DNA from: Gemmataceae bacterium
GTDB lineage: Bacteria; Planctomycetota; Planctomycetia; Gemmatales; Gemmataceae
Assembly: GCA_003136315.1 (NCBI GenBank)
Contig: PLDW01000088.1
Location: 1 to 64,000 of the forward strand
Direction: 5' to 3'
Length of the DNA stretch: 64,000 nt
How positions within the stretch are numbered: the stretch's first letter is position 1; every line of letters starts with the position of its first letter. Below, piece by piece: positions 18,629-27,032 of this stretch. Below the pieces are notes generated by a model that did no database searches, had not been told where the DNA came from, and saw nothing but the letters and a program-made list of their open reading frames with translations. The translations under genes were made by a program, and so were the position numbers.

Positions 18629-18735
18629 AGATGTCCATTTCGTAAATCACTGGGCAGTCATACTTCCTGTCCTACCAAGAGCTTACGCATAATGGCTCCG
18701 GTAAGGCTGCCCAAGGACTTATGAAATGGACATCT
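18629..18735. mobile_element. MITE-like element with 29-bp terminal inverted repeats
   Basis: AGATGTCCATTTCGTAAATCAC.. (18629-18657) and its imperfect complement at 18707-18735 pair at 25 of 29 positions around a 49-nt centre. The size and termini fit a small non-autonomous insertion sequence. I see no target-site duplication. It lies just upstream of the retron RNA but does not supply its a1/a2 stem. Confidence 0.5.
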
Positions 18736-18834
18736 AGTTTGTGCAGTTGGAAGCAAGGAAAGGCCCTGGCCTTAGCTACGGGATGCACCCCACCGACCTT
18801 GACACCCAGTCCTCCGTCGTGGAGGATTCCTCCC

Positions 18835-19009
18835 ACCGCGGGGCGGTTCCAAGCACGGCAAACGATCTGGTCGCAAGAGCGGGTCGGATGTCGCTCCGGG
18901 GTTACCCCGGGGGCCTTGCACCACCTGAGTCAGGATGCGCGCGACGGTCCGGGCGCTACCACGCCCATTTTCGTCGCGCTGGACGGGACTCGTTGGACCG
19001 CCCCGTGGT
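18835..19009 (+). ncRNA. Retron msr-msd RNA
   Basis: The ends form a 17-bp a1/a2 stem with one G-U and one bulge: ACCGCGGGGCGGTTCCAA (18835-18852) pairs with TTGGACCGCCCCGTGGT (18993-19009). The base right after a1 is the G of AAGC (18853), where the 2'-5' branch is expected. The msr part has two hairpins: GATCTG/CGGGTC (18864-18885) and CCGGGG-TTA-CCCCGG (18896-18910). The msd part folds into one long hairpin: GAGTC/GACTC (18927-18931 with 18987-18991), then GCGCGACG/CGTCGCGC (18939-18946 with 18972-18979), capped by GGGCG-CTACCA-CGCCC. The reverse transcriptase starts 39 nt downstream, the standard retron order. This is read from sequence by eye, without a folding program. Confidence 0.82.
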
Positions 19010-19047
19010 ACTCTTCACGCCCTCCGCGTGGACGGAATGGGGTGATC

Positions 19048-20184
19048 ATGTCGAAGTTCGACACATTCCGATTTTGCTCGAACCTGGCGGGTGCCCTGCT
19101 GGCAACTCGTTGGATTGAAGATGATCTACGCATCGTCATCCGGAAAATCGCTGTTGATCCACCTATCCGTGTCCCCGGCCTCATCTCACGCATTCTGAAG
19201 CAGTTCCCCACGCGGCCAGAGTTCATGCGATTCGTGATGTACCTTCTCATTGACGACCCTGGCATGAATCGGGCTTTGAACCGTCTGGCCGGGCGGCCGA
19301 ATCCCCCTTACCGTCGCCGCTCAAGACCAAAGCGCCCCCTTGTCATGGGCCAGCCACCTCCTCGACTAGCTCCGCTTGCGATCCCTCCAATCGCATCGGA
19401 AACGGCACTCGCCAACTGGCTTGGGATCTCCGACGGCAAACTTCGTTGGTACGCCGACCTCACTGGTCGGAACCGGAAGCACCCGGCCGGGCCGCTTCGC
19501 CCCTATGGCTACCGCTGGGTGCCGAGACTCCGTGGCCGACCCCGGCTTGTGGAGATTCCGAACGTCGGACTGAAAAGGATCCAGCGGAAGATCCTCGATG
19601 GGCTTTTGAACCACATCCCAATCCATCCGGCCGCGCATGGGTTCTGCCCCGGTCGGTCAATTGTCACAAATGCTGCACCACACTGCGGCAAACAGGTCGT
19701 GCTTCGATTCGATCTGGCCGACTTCTTCCCCAGCGTGCCCGCGGCCCGCATTTTCCGGACGTTCCGAACGGTCGGATATCCGGAAGCCGTCGCACGGTTG
19801 CTCACCGGACTGTGTACGACCCAACTTCCTCGCGACATCTGGGATAACCGCCCGAACCCACCTGTCGACGGGTCCGATCACGCAACCTGGCAACGATTTG
19901 CAGCTCCCCATCTGCCGCAAGGTGCACCGACTTCACCAGCGTTGGCGAACCTTGCGGCCCACCGGCTCGACCGCCGACTCAACCGGCTGGCAGCTCTCGT
20001 CGGAGCCGACTACACCCGCTATGCCGACGACCTCACCTTCTCCGGTGAGGGTGAGTTTGCGCGTCGGACCAAGCGGTTCGCTTTGCTGGTTGCTCGCATC
20101 GTGGGAGACGAGGAGTTCACCCTGAACTTCCGCAAAACGCGGATGATGCGATGCAGCAGTCGGCAACACGTCACGGGGTGGTAG
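19048..20184 (+). CDS. Retron-type reverse transcriptase, interrupted near the C-terminus
   Basis: An N-terminal helical extension of about 100 residues and a PIASETALANWLGIS segment precede the RT fold. RT motifs follow in order: RWVPRLRGRPRLVEIPNVGLKRIQRKIL, HPAAHGFCPGRS, NAAPH (retron region X, NAxxH), LRFDLADFFPSV with catalytic Asp, LPQGAPTSPALANLAA, RYADDLTFSG with the catalytic Asp pair, and finally VTG (retron region Y). The start ATG has GGGGTG 6 nt upstream; the longer ORF from 18721 runs through the msr-msd RNA and is not coding. Just after VTG the frame stops at TGG TAG, whereas the +1 frame continues VVVNARTNVPR, the normal thumb domain. A missing G in the run at 20176-20179 explains this. 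The enzyme as read here would lack its thumb. Confidence 0.85.
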   Translation: MSKFDTFRFCSNLAGALLATRWIEDDLRIVIRKIAVDPPIRVPGLISRILKQFPTRPEFMRFVMYLLIDDPGMNRALNRLAGRPNPPYRRRSRPKRPLVMGQPPPRLAPLAIPPIASETALANWLGISDGKLRWYADLTGRNRKHPAGPLRPYGYRWVPRLRGRPRLVEIPNVGLKRIQRKILDGLLNHIPIHPAAHGFCPGRSIVTNAAPHCGKQVVLRFDLADFFPSVPAARIFRTFRTVGYPEAVARLLTGLCTTQLPRDIWDNRPNPPVDGSDHATWQRFAAPHLPQGAPTSPALANLAAHRLDRRLNRLAALVGADYTRYADDLTFSGEGEFARRTKRFALLVARIVGDEEFTLNFRKTRMMRCSSRQHVTGW

Positions 20185-20393
20185 TGAACGCCCGGACGAA
20201 TGTCCCTCGCGCGACGTTCGACCGATTAAAAGCGGTACTGACCAACTGTGCCCGGCACGGTCCAGGGGATCAGAACCGCGACAACCACCCCGACTTCCGG
20301 GCTCACCTCACTGGGCGGGTGGCTCACGTCGCGTAGGTCAACCCGGCCCGAGGCCGGAAGTTGTGGGCTATCCTTGATCGGATCGCCTGGGCC
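20178..20393 (+). pseudogene. Detached C-terminal thumb of the retron RT
   Basis: This frame carries on from the RT: VVVNARTNVPRATFDRLKAVLTNCARHG...FRAHLTGRVAHVA, then TAG, then VNPARGRKLWAILDRIAWA. Retron RTs normally read ...HVAWVNPARG here, so TAG replaces a TGG Trp codon. Together with the frameshift, the gene carries two separate lesions, which points to decay rather than one sequencing error. Confidence 0.75.
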
Positions 20394-20470
20394 AAACCCC
20401 GCAAGGGTACACCCAGTGATCCAGCGGGTACAATCCCCCCATCCACATCGACCGCCGAAGGACATCGTGA

Positions 20471-21820
20471 ATGGCTGCCACCTCCTCCGATCTGATCGTA
20501 TCGGTTTCCGGCATCCGCGGGATCGTCGGGCAAGGCTTAACCGCCGAGTCCACAACCCGTTTCGCTGCGGCCTTTGGTGCCCACGCTGGCGGGGGGAAGA
20601 TTCTTGTCTCTCGAGACGGGCGACCCAGTGGAGAGATGCTCCGGCATGCCGTCATTGCAGGGTTGCTCAGCGTGGGGTGTACGGTCGAGGACATCGGGAT
20701 CGCTCCGACCCCAACCTGTGGCTTCGCCGTCCGTTTCCTGAGCGCGGCCGGGGCAATCCAGATCACCGCAAGCCACAACCCTGCTCCGTGGAATGGGTTG
20801 AAGATGTTCGGCCCGGATGGAGCGGTACTGAACGCCGAGAACGGTGCGATCGTGAGGGGGTTGTACGAATCGGGTGACTTCCCCCGGGCCGCCTGGGACC
20901 AGACCGGCACTGCACGGGTGCCGCCGGACATGCAGGAGGAGCACACCCGGGTCGCGCTCGATCAGATCAGCGTGGCCCGAATTGCGTCGCAGCAGTTCCG
21001 GGTCTTCCTGGATGCGAACGGAGGGGCCGGGGGACCACTCGGCTCCAAATTACTCGCCGATCTTGGGTGTGCGGTCGTGCAATACGAGTGCGAACCCACC
21101 GGCATATTCACTCACGAGCCAGAACCGACCCCCGCTCACCTCGTGGATGTGGCCCCGTGGGTAAAGCAAAGTGAATCGGCGGTCGGGTTTGTCCTCGATC
21201 CGGACGCCGACCGGCTTGCGCTCATCGACGAGACCGGAACATGCGTGAGCGAGGAAGTGACCCTCGCCCTGGCGGTGAAGTACCGCTTGCGACAGGACCA
21301 GGGGCCGGTGGTGATCAACATGTCCACCTCGCGGATGGTGGACGATGTGGCCCAGGCCGCGGGATGTGCCTGCTTCCGATCAGCGGTTGGGGAAGCGAAC
21401 GTGGTTGGGCTGATGCGAGAGGTGGGGGCGGTGGTCGGCGGGGAAGGGAATGGCGGGGTGATTGATCCTCGAGTCGGGTGGGTCCGTGACCCGTTCATCG
21501 GGATGGCCCTGATTCTCAGCCTGATGGCCGAGGAGGGGAAACCGTTCAGCCAGCTTGTGGCTGAACTCCCCCGGTACGCAATGCTCAAGACGAAGTACAC
21601 ACTCCCCCGCGAGCGACTGCCCGACGCCCTCGACGCGGTGGAACGCCGCTGGCCGGACGCCCGAGTGAACCGGGACGATGGTCTGCGTCTGGACGGGTCC
21701 GACTGGTGGCTCCACGTCCGCGGCAGCAACACCGAACCCGTTGTCCGGGTGATCGCGGAGGCCCCCACCGATGAGCAAGTCCGTGGCCTCTGCGATGAGG
21801 CCGCCGGGGTGATCGGATGA
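20471..21820 (+). CDS. glmM: Phosphoglucosamine mutase / phosphomannomutase family enzyme
   Basis: The 449-aa enzyme carries all four alpha-D-phosphohexomutase signatures: the SGIRGIVG entry loop, TASHNP with the phosphorylated active-site Ser, the magnesium loop DPDADR, the sugar-binding GEGNGGVI and the C-terminal phosphate loop RGSNTEPVVR. It moves phosphate between C1 and C6 of hexose phosphates. Whether glucosamine (GlmM, for cell-wall precursor) or mannose/glucose is the substrate cannot be settled from motifs; GEGNGG differs from the usual GEqSGH of GlmM. The ATG has GAAGGA 9 nt upstream. It immediately follows the retron remnant and looks complete. Confidence 0.8.
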   Translation: MAATSSDLIVSVSGIRGIVGQGLTAESTTRFAAAFGAHAGGGKILVSRDGRPSGEMLRHAVIAGLLSVGCTVEDIGIAPTPTCGFAVRFLSAAGAIQITASHNPAPWNGLKMFGPDGAVLNAENGAIVRGLYESGDFPRAAWDQTGTARVPPDMQEEHTRVALDQISVARIASQQFRVFLDANGGAGGPLGSKLLADLGCAVVQYECEPTGIFTHEPEPTPAHLVDVAPWVKQSESAVGFVLDPDADRLALIDETGTCVSEEVTLALAVKYRLRQDQGPVVINMSTSRMVDDVAQAAGCACFRSAVGEANVVGLMREVGAVVGGEGNGGVIDPRVGWVRDPFIGMALILSLMAEEGKPFSQLVAELPRYAMLKTKYTLPRERLPDALDAVERRWPDARVNRDDGLRLDGSDWWLHVRGSNTEPVVRVIAEAPTDEQVRGLCDEAAGVIG

Positions 21821-21851
21821 TCCTAGGGATAGAAAGAACAACCAAGACTTC

Positions 21852-21940
21852 ATCACGAAATCGCGAAAGACGAAAACACGAAATCGGACTCTTGCTTTTT
21901 TCGCAATTTCGTCTTTCGTGATTTCGTGATTTCGTGATTC
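21852..21940. repeat. Palindromic repeat D, copy 1
   Basis: ATCACGAAATCGCGAAAGACG... is followed by its complement ...GTCTTTCGTGATTTCGTGATT, giving a long hairpin-type repeat. A second copy lies at 22121-22202. Confidence 0.75.
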
Positions 21941-21950
21941 ATTTCCCTCG

Positions 21951-21971
21951 TTCCCACGCTCTGCGTGGGAA
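21951..21971. repeat. Palindromic repeat C, copy 2
   Basis: TTCCCACGC-TCT-GCGTGGGAA, the same core as the elements at 10424 and 22084. Confidence 0.75.
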
Positions 21972-22083
21972 TGCCGTTTTCGACGCTCCGCGTCCTGGCC
22001 TGAACCGACCGCAGGGGTGATCGGTGATTCGGTAGACGTTGTCCCTGGCGTGTTGCCCCACACCCGCGGAGCGGGGGAAGAAC

Positions 22084-22108
22084 GGTTCCCACGCGGAGCG
22101 TGGGAACC
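22084..22108. repeat. Palindromic repeat C, copy 3
   Basis: GGTTCCCACGC-GGA-GCGTGGGAACC, a perfect 11-bp inverted repeat belonging to the same dispersed family. Confidence 0.75.
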
Positions 22109-22120
22109 AGGAGACGATTT

Positions 22121-22202
22121 GATCACGAAACTACGAAAGACGAAATCACGAAATCAGGCATTTGATTTTTTCGCCATTTCGTCTTTCGTCATTTCGTGAT
22201 TC
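22121..22202. repeat. Palindromic repeat D, copy 2
   Basis: GATCACGAAACTACGAAAGACGAAAT... pairs with ATTTCGTCTTTCGTCATTTCGTGATTC. The two D copies sit outside the two C copies at 21951 and 22084, so the whole 21821-22294 gap is a repeat cluster with no gene. Confidence 0.75.
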
Positions 22203-22294
22203 TTTTTTCTTTCGTCGCGGTGGAGCCGAGTTCGTCTTCCCCAGTGACGCGGAATGTGGCACACTTCCGGCTCGACCCGGCAAGGATGCTGACC

Positions 22295-23482
22295 GTGAAC
22301 ACCACCACCGCACCTCCCAAAACCGCACCTCCCGAAACCGTACCCCGGTTCTTACCGGCCGACACCCCCGTTCTCGGCCGGGTGACCGTCGTTATTGCGC
22401 CCCAACCGGTGGAACTCCCGGTCGGCCTCGTCCGCCGACTGTGGCGATTTGCCGACCGGAACCGCACCGTTGTCCTGTTCGCCCTCTTCCTTGTGATCGC
22501 CGATGTCGCTGTCGGGTGGTTCTCACCGGTCTGGGCACGGCACTCCCCTGACGACTATGCAGCGCGCGTGGCTGGGTGTGCCCGAGAACCCCGAGATCTG
22601 GTGTTCGTCGGCGGGTCGCCCGTGTCCGAAGGTATTGACCCTGACAAGATCGCGGGTGTCTCGTGGGCCGGGAAGACACTCGATTCCACCTACGCCCTGG
22701 GCCTGTCGGGTGGCACAACATCGGACTTCTATCACGCGGTTCTTCACGGCTGTCCGACCCCGCCGAGGATTCTCGTCTACGGGATCACGGCCAGCGATCT
22801 GAACGACAGCCGTCACGAACCGCACGGGCCGTACTCGCTGATGACCTGGGGAGATCTTGGCCGCTGGGTCCGACTCCGTCCGGAATCGGCCGAGTGGGTC
22901 ACCCGACACTTTGCGCTGTCACGAGTGGGACAAGCCTCGAACCTGTTTCGCTATCGCCACGGAATCCGGATGTGGGCCACGACTAGCGCGGAGCAGCAAC
23001 TCCCCGGGAGTTGTCCCGAGGCGATACGCGAGGCCGACGAACTCCGCGAACGCTCAGCCGCCCTGGAGAACGGTAACGGCTACGCTCCGGCCCGCGGCTA
23101 TTCGGTCGGCCGATACGATGTGGCCAAGGCCGCCGGGGTCCAGCCGACCGAACTCCCGTATCTCCGAAAATTCCGAACCGGATCGCACCTGAAGTATCTT
23201 CACAAGTTGATCGACTGGTGCGAGGCAGGCGGGACCAAACTCCTCCTGATCGACATGCCCGTGACCGCCGATCTGGAAGCGATCTACCCGAGCGAGTTCA
23301 CCGAGTTCCGGTTGCGACTCGCGGAGGTTGAGCAATCGCGTCCGATCCGTGTGATCCGGGCAACGCGTGAGAGCGTGGGTCTGACCGATGCGCACTACGC
23401 GGACCTGATCCACATGAACCGGGATGGGGCAGTGATCTTCAGTCGGTGGATGCGGGAGACGTTAGCAAAGATGGGACGATAG
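22295..23482 (+). CDS. SGNH-like membrane-anchored protein (AlgJ/AlgX-type O-acetylation partner)
   Basis: The protein has one membrane segment (RTVVLFALFLVIADVAVGWF) and an extracytoplasmic SGNH-like domain. FVGGSPVSEGIDPDKIAG has a Ser in block I, LILIDMPV-type and GITASDLNDSRHEP segments follow, and DLIHMNRDGAVIFSRWM at the end gives the D-x-x-H of block V. It is followed by an AlgI-like acyltransferase, the usual pair that carries acetyl groups to an exported polysaccharide. I chose GTG 22295, which has AAGGA 8 nt upstream; an ATG at 22286 in the same frame is possible. Confidence 0.65.
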   Translation: MNTTTAPPKTAPPETVPRFLPADTPVLGRVTVVIAPQPVELPVGLVRRLWRFADRNRTVVLFALFLVIADVAVGWFSPVWARHSPDDYAARVAGCAREPRDLVFVGGSPVSEGIDPDKIAGVSWAGKTLDSTYALGLSGGTTSDFYHAVLHGCPTPPRILVYGITASDLNDSRHEPHGPYSLMTWGDLGRWVRLRPESAEWVTRHFALSRVGQASNLFRYRHGIRMWATTSAEQQLPGSCPEAIREADELRERSAALENGNGYAPARGYSVGRYDVAKAAGVQPTELPYLRKFRTGSHLKYLHKLIDWCEAGGTKLLLIDMPVTADLEAIYPSEFTEFRLRLAEVEQSRPIRVIRATRESVGLTDAHYADLIHMNRDGAVIFSRWMRETLAKMGR

Positions 23483-23509
23483 TTTACATTATTATATTTC
23501 TCGGTTCCA

Positions 23510-23660
23510 CCCAGGGCGTTGCCCTGGGCTGAGAGATCTCACCCCTTCAGGGTGATGAAGGTTAGACCGAGATCTCCACATCAGTGGGTTTTCAGCCTGA
23601 AAGGCTGAGATTTCTCAGCCCAGGGCAACGCCCTGGGTGGCGATGGGCAACGCCCTGGGT
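23510..23660 (+). repeat. Repeat E, copy 1
   Basis: CCCAGGGCGTTGCCCTGGGC... through CAGCCTGAAAGGCTGAGA... to CAGCCCAGGGCAACGCCCTGGGT, with an extra partial unit GGGCAACGCCCTGGGT after it. Nested palindromes. The same element, in the same orientation, follows two genes downstream at 26798-26985. Confidence 0.85.
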
Positions 23661-23674
23661 GTCGGAGGGCCGCG

Positions 23675-25105
23675 GTGATCTTCGCGAGTAAGGCGTTCTA
23701 CCTCTTCCTCCCGACGGTGCTGGTGCTCTACCATCTGCTCCGCAGGCGGCAGCACAAATACGGAGTGCTCCTCGCAGCGAGCTGGCTCTTCTATGCATGG
23801 CTGAGCCCGCAATACTTGTGGGTGATCGTCCTCTGTACCGTGATCGACTACGCGGCCGGGTTGCGGATCGAGAGAGCGGGCAGCGAGCGTACACGGAAGG
23901 GATGGCTCGGGGTCAGCGTGGCTGCGAACCTCGGGCTCCTGTTCGCATTTAAATACACCACCTTCGTCTACGACAACGCGGTGTCACTGGCACAATTGTT
24001 CGGCGCACCCCTCCACGATCGGACCTGGGAGATTCTGCTCCCCATCGGGATCAGTTTCCACACCTTCCAGGGGATCAGCTACACCGTGGATGTGTACCGA
24101 CGCCAGATCCAGGCAGTCCGAAGTTTCCTCGATTACGCTCTGTTCGTGTCGTTTTTCCCGCAACTGGCCGCCGGGCCGATCGTTCGGGCCGTCGAGTTCC
24201 TGCCACAAATGGCCACGCCCCCGCGAGTGACTGCGCGTCAGGTTGCCGATGGGCTTCATTTCTTCATCATAGGGCTTGTCAAGAAGTTGCTTCTCGCCGA
24301 TCAACTCGACCAGTTGTTCGTCGGCCCGGTGTTCGCCGACCCTGCCGCGTTCGATCCGGCTGCGCATCGCTGGGCGTGTGTGGCCTGGGCCGCTCAGATT
24401 TATTGCGATTTCTCCGGCTACTCGGACATGGCGATCGGGTGCGCAAAGTGGTTCGGCTTCGAGTTGCCGCGGAACTTCCTATTCCCCTACCTGGCCACCA
24501 GTATCTCGGACTTTTGGCGCCGGTGGCATTTGTCGCTCTCCACCTGGCTGCGGGACTACGTCTACTTCCCTCTCGGGGGAAGCCGGGGCAGCGCGGCCCG
24601 GACGTACGCGAACCTGATCGTGGTGTTCATCATGTGTGGGCTGTGGCATGGAGCGACGTGGGCCTGGTTCGTGTACGGCCTGTACAACGGTTTGCTCATG
24701 AGTCTTCACCGCATCTGGGATCGGGCTCTCACGGGCATCCCAGTTGCCGACGCCATCCGATCGACGCGAGCCTGGGCTCTGGTCGCCTGGGCGGGAACTT
24801 TCCTGGCGGTCGCTGCGGGATTGATCCTGATCCGGATGCCATCGTGGGAAGCCGGTGGGATCATGGCCCATTCGCTGCTTGGGTTCGACCTCCTGACCGG
24901 CTGGTCGCGTATGATTCCGGTATGGGTGCCGGTCTTGCTTGTCGTGATCGCTGCGGGCCATCTGGTGGGCGGCTGGCGGGAGAGAGTCGGTCGGACCTTC
25001 GATGTCCCCGCCCCGATTCGGGCCGCCGCCTACGTTGTGGCAGTTGTCCTGCTGGTCACGCTGAGTCCAGGGATCGGGAAGACGTTTATCTACCTGGCGT
25101 TTTGA
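23675..25105 (+). CDS. AlgI-like MBOAT O-acyltransferase
   Basis: A 476-aa integral membrane protein of the MBOAT family with about ten membrane helices. The signatures are clear: LPIGISFHTFQGISYTVDVYRR, FVSFFPQLAAGPIVRAVEFLPQ, FCGYSDMAIG-like DFSGYSDMAIGCAKWFGFELPRNF, SDFWRRWHLSLSTWLRDYVYFPLGGSR and the catalytic-histidine segment MCGLWHGATWAWFVYGLYNG. It should move acyl groups (typically acetyl) across the membrane to a polysaccharide acceptor, with the SGNH-like protein upstream. The start is GTG with GGAGGG 6-8 nt before it. It lies between the two repeat E copies. Confidence 0.92.
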   Translation: MIFASKAFYLFLPTVLVLYHLLRRRQHKYGVLLAASWLFYAWLSPQYLWVIVLCTVIDYAAGLRIERAGSERTRKGWLGVSVAANLGLLFAFKYTTFVYDNAVSLAQLFGAPLHDRTWEILLPIGISFHTFQGISYTVDVYRRQIQAVRSFLDYALFVSFFPQLAAGPIVRAVEFLPQMATPPRVTARQVADGLHFFIIGLVKKLLLADQLDQLFVGPVFADPAAFDPAAHRWACVAWAAQIYCDFSGYSDMAIGCAKWFGFELPRNFLFPYLATSISDFWRRWHLSLSTWLRDYVYFPLGGSRGSAARTYANLIVVFIMCGLWHGATWAWFVYGLYNGLLMSLHRIWDRALTGIPVADAIRSTRAWALVAWAGTFLAVAAGLILIRMPSWEAGGIMAHSLLGFDLLTGWSRMIPVWVPVLLVVIAAGHLVGGWRERVGRTFDVPAPIRAAAYVVAVVLLVTLSPGIGKTFIYLAF

Positions 25106-25157
25106 ATGGTTGTAACCGGTCGGTGCGGGTGTGCCCAGGGCGTGCGAGGGATGTGGG

Positions 25158-26789
25158 ATGGGGCGGTTCCGGTGGCTGTTGCTTGTGGTCCTTGGCAGCG
25201 TGATCGCGGCGACGGTCGGGGTCGGCGTGTGGGCGTTCGGGTTCCGCCAGCCGAGCGGACTTCCAAGACCTCTGACAGTCCCATCCGGTGACCAGGAAAT
25301 CGCCTGGCTGCACAACACCACCGATGGAAGCACCTGGGCGTTGTTCGTGATCGGACTGAAGCGTGCGGAGATGCCCGTCGATGGCGTGCCGAGTGAGTTG
25401 ACGGTCGATGACACGAATGCGTTCCCGGAGCAAACGACACTGGTTCCCGAGGTCGTGCTAAGTCGAGCGGGGTACGCCGGGAAATGCCGGGTCCGGTGGT
25501 ACAAGATCTCAGGCGAAGCATCGACAAGTGACTGGGTGCAGGCTCTGGCTGCCCGCGACCCGGCACCCCTCGCCATTATCGGGGGGGCGACCAGCGACCG
25601 TGCCCACGAACTGGCCCTGGCCCTGGCAAAGCAAACCGAGTGGCATGGAGACCGCCCACTCCTTCTGATTACCACCGCAACAATCGATATCGTTATTACC
25701 GACCAGGATGATCCATCGCACTTCGCGCGTGTTCCGGACCAGCGGTCGCTGGTGGAGGTCTACCCCGGCCGGTCCTTTCGCTTCTGCTTCGGTAACGCCC
25801 AGATGGTACGGGCGGTGACGGAGTTTGTCCTCCAGGATCCGACCCTCCATCCCGGGCCACTCGGGTGGCCTTGGCTCCGCGCAGCGACCGCCGGAGCGGC
25901 CAACGGGTGGGCGGTGCTACCCGCGCTGGCGGACCTCGGTCGCAAGCCGACCGTGTTTCCCCTGGAGTGGCAGGACGACCCGTACTCGGGCGACCTGTAC
26001 AACCAGTTTCGCGAGCACCTGTACGCGGTACTCGGCGGCCACGCTGGGCCATCAAACGCGCCGCGGATCGTACGGGATCCGGCGTTCTCGATCCCGTTCA
26101 GTGTCGGCGGGTTCTCCCGGCCCAACGCCGGAGAAGCCGCAGCCATCCGCGGGATCCTCCGCAACCTCCCTCCTCCCGGGGAACGCTCTCTGATCGTCAT
26201 TCCAACCGTTAGCAACCCGATCCGGCGCATCCTCCTCACCCTTTCCGAGCGAGTGCCCGCGGCCGGCCGACGGCTGGTGGCGATCACTGGCGACGGGGTT
26301 TCGGTCAACACCTTCTACCGGGACGCCGAATGGGCCTGGCCTGCACGGTCGATCCCCATTCCGATCGTCTTCTTCGCCCACGCGAACCCGTTCGCTTGGG
26401 ACACCACCGACGGCCCGCCTCCCCCCCCCGGCTACCGACTGGAGCCGAAGAACTCGACGGAAGATGTGTTACACGCGACCAACATGATGCGGATCGTTGC
26501 GGATGCGATCTTCCCACCGACCGCGTCGGGTCAGTTGTCCCGAATCGCCGACCGGGCGGACGATGTCGCAGCGCGTTTCCACGCCCGCCCGGACAAATTC
26601 TTCGGCGAGCACGGAAACCGCCGCGGCCGCCGAGGTGAGTATGTGGTGGTGCTCCGCCCAACCACCCGCTACGGCGACACGGCGCCGGGCACCCCCCGCC
26701 CGGAATCGACCATCGAGGTCTTCCGCCGGGAAGATGTGGGGAGATGGGTTCGCGTCGGGGTGGTCCCGGTGCTTCAGGAGGTGGAATGA
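25158..26789 (+). CDS. Membrane-anchored periplasmic-binding-protein-like protein
   Basis: A 543-aa protein with one N-terminal membrane segment (RWLLLVVLGSVIAATVGVGVWAF). A large extracytoplasmic part follows that looks like a type 1 periplasmic-binding fold (PLAIIGGATSDRAHELALALAKQ, WHGDRPLLLITTATIDIVITD, and later NPIRRILLTLSERVPAAGRRLVAITGDG). Such domains bind small ligands. The next gene is a histidine kinase with little sensory region of its own, so this protein could be its ligand sensor. The ATG at 25158 has GAGGG 7 nt upstream. No catalytic motif is visible. Confidence 0.55.
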   Translation: MGRFRWLLLVVLGSVIAATVGVGVWAFGFRQPSGLPRPLTVPSGDQEIAWLHNTTDGSTWALFVIGLKRAEMPVDGVPSELTVDDTNAFPEQTTLVPEVVLSRAGYAGKCRVRWYKISGEASTSDWVQALAARDPAPLAIIGGATSDRAHELALALAKQTEWHGDRPLLLITTATIDIVITDQDDPSHFARVPDQRSLVEVYPGRSFRFCFGNAQMVRAVTEFVLQDPTLHPGPLGWPWLRAATAGAANGWAVLPALADLGRKPTVFPLEWQDDPYSGDLYNQFREHLYAVLGGHAGPSNAPRIVRDPAFSIPFSVGGFSRPNAGEAAAIRGILRNLPPPGERSLIVIPTVSNPIRRILLTLSERVPAAGRRLVAITGDGVSVNTFYRDAEWAWPARSIPIPIVFFAHANPFAWDTTDGPPPPPGYRLEPKNSTEDVLHATNMMRIVADAIFPPTASGQLSRIADRADDVAARFHARPDKFFGEHGNRRGRRGEYVVVLRPTTRYGDTAPGTPRPESTIEVFRREDVGRWVRVGVVPVLQEVE

Positions 26790-26797
26790 GCGTTCTC

Positions 26798-26985
26798 AGG
26801 GCGTTGCCCACAGAACCCAGGGCGTTGCCCTGGGCTCAGAGATCTCACCCCTTCGGGGTGAAGACGGTCAGGCTATGATCATCGCATTGGTGGGTATTCA
26901 GCCTGAAAGGCTGAGATCCCTCAGCCCAGGGCAACGCCCTGGGTCCTGTGGGCAACGCCCTGGGTTCTGTGGGCAACACCCTGGG
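26798..26985 (+). repeat. Repeat E, copy 2
   Basis: Same element and orientation as 23510-23660, with the core at 26816-26955 and several extra GGGCAAC[GA]CCCTGGG units on both sides. It separates the binding-protein-like gene from the histidine kinase gene. Confidence 0.85.
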
Positions 26986-27032
26986 ATGGAGGTTTGACGA
27001 CGTGGAATACCACCACCTTGGACATACATGAC

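Noticed and set aside
18629-18735. The 29-bp inverted repeat as the retron a1/a2 stem
   Set aside because: The true a1/a2 pair (18835-18852 with 18993-19009) is better matched, is followed by AGC and encloses msr/msd hairpins. The 29-bp repeat has no such content.
24479-25675. Minus-strand ORF of 398 aa
   Set aside because: It is the antisense shadow of the AlgI-like and binding-protein-like genes.
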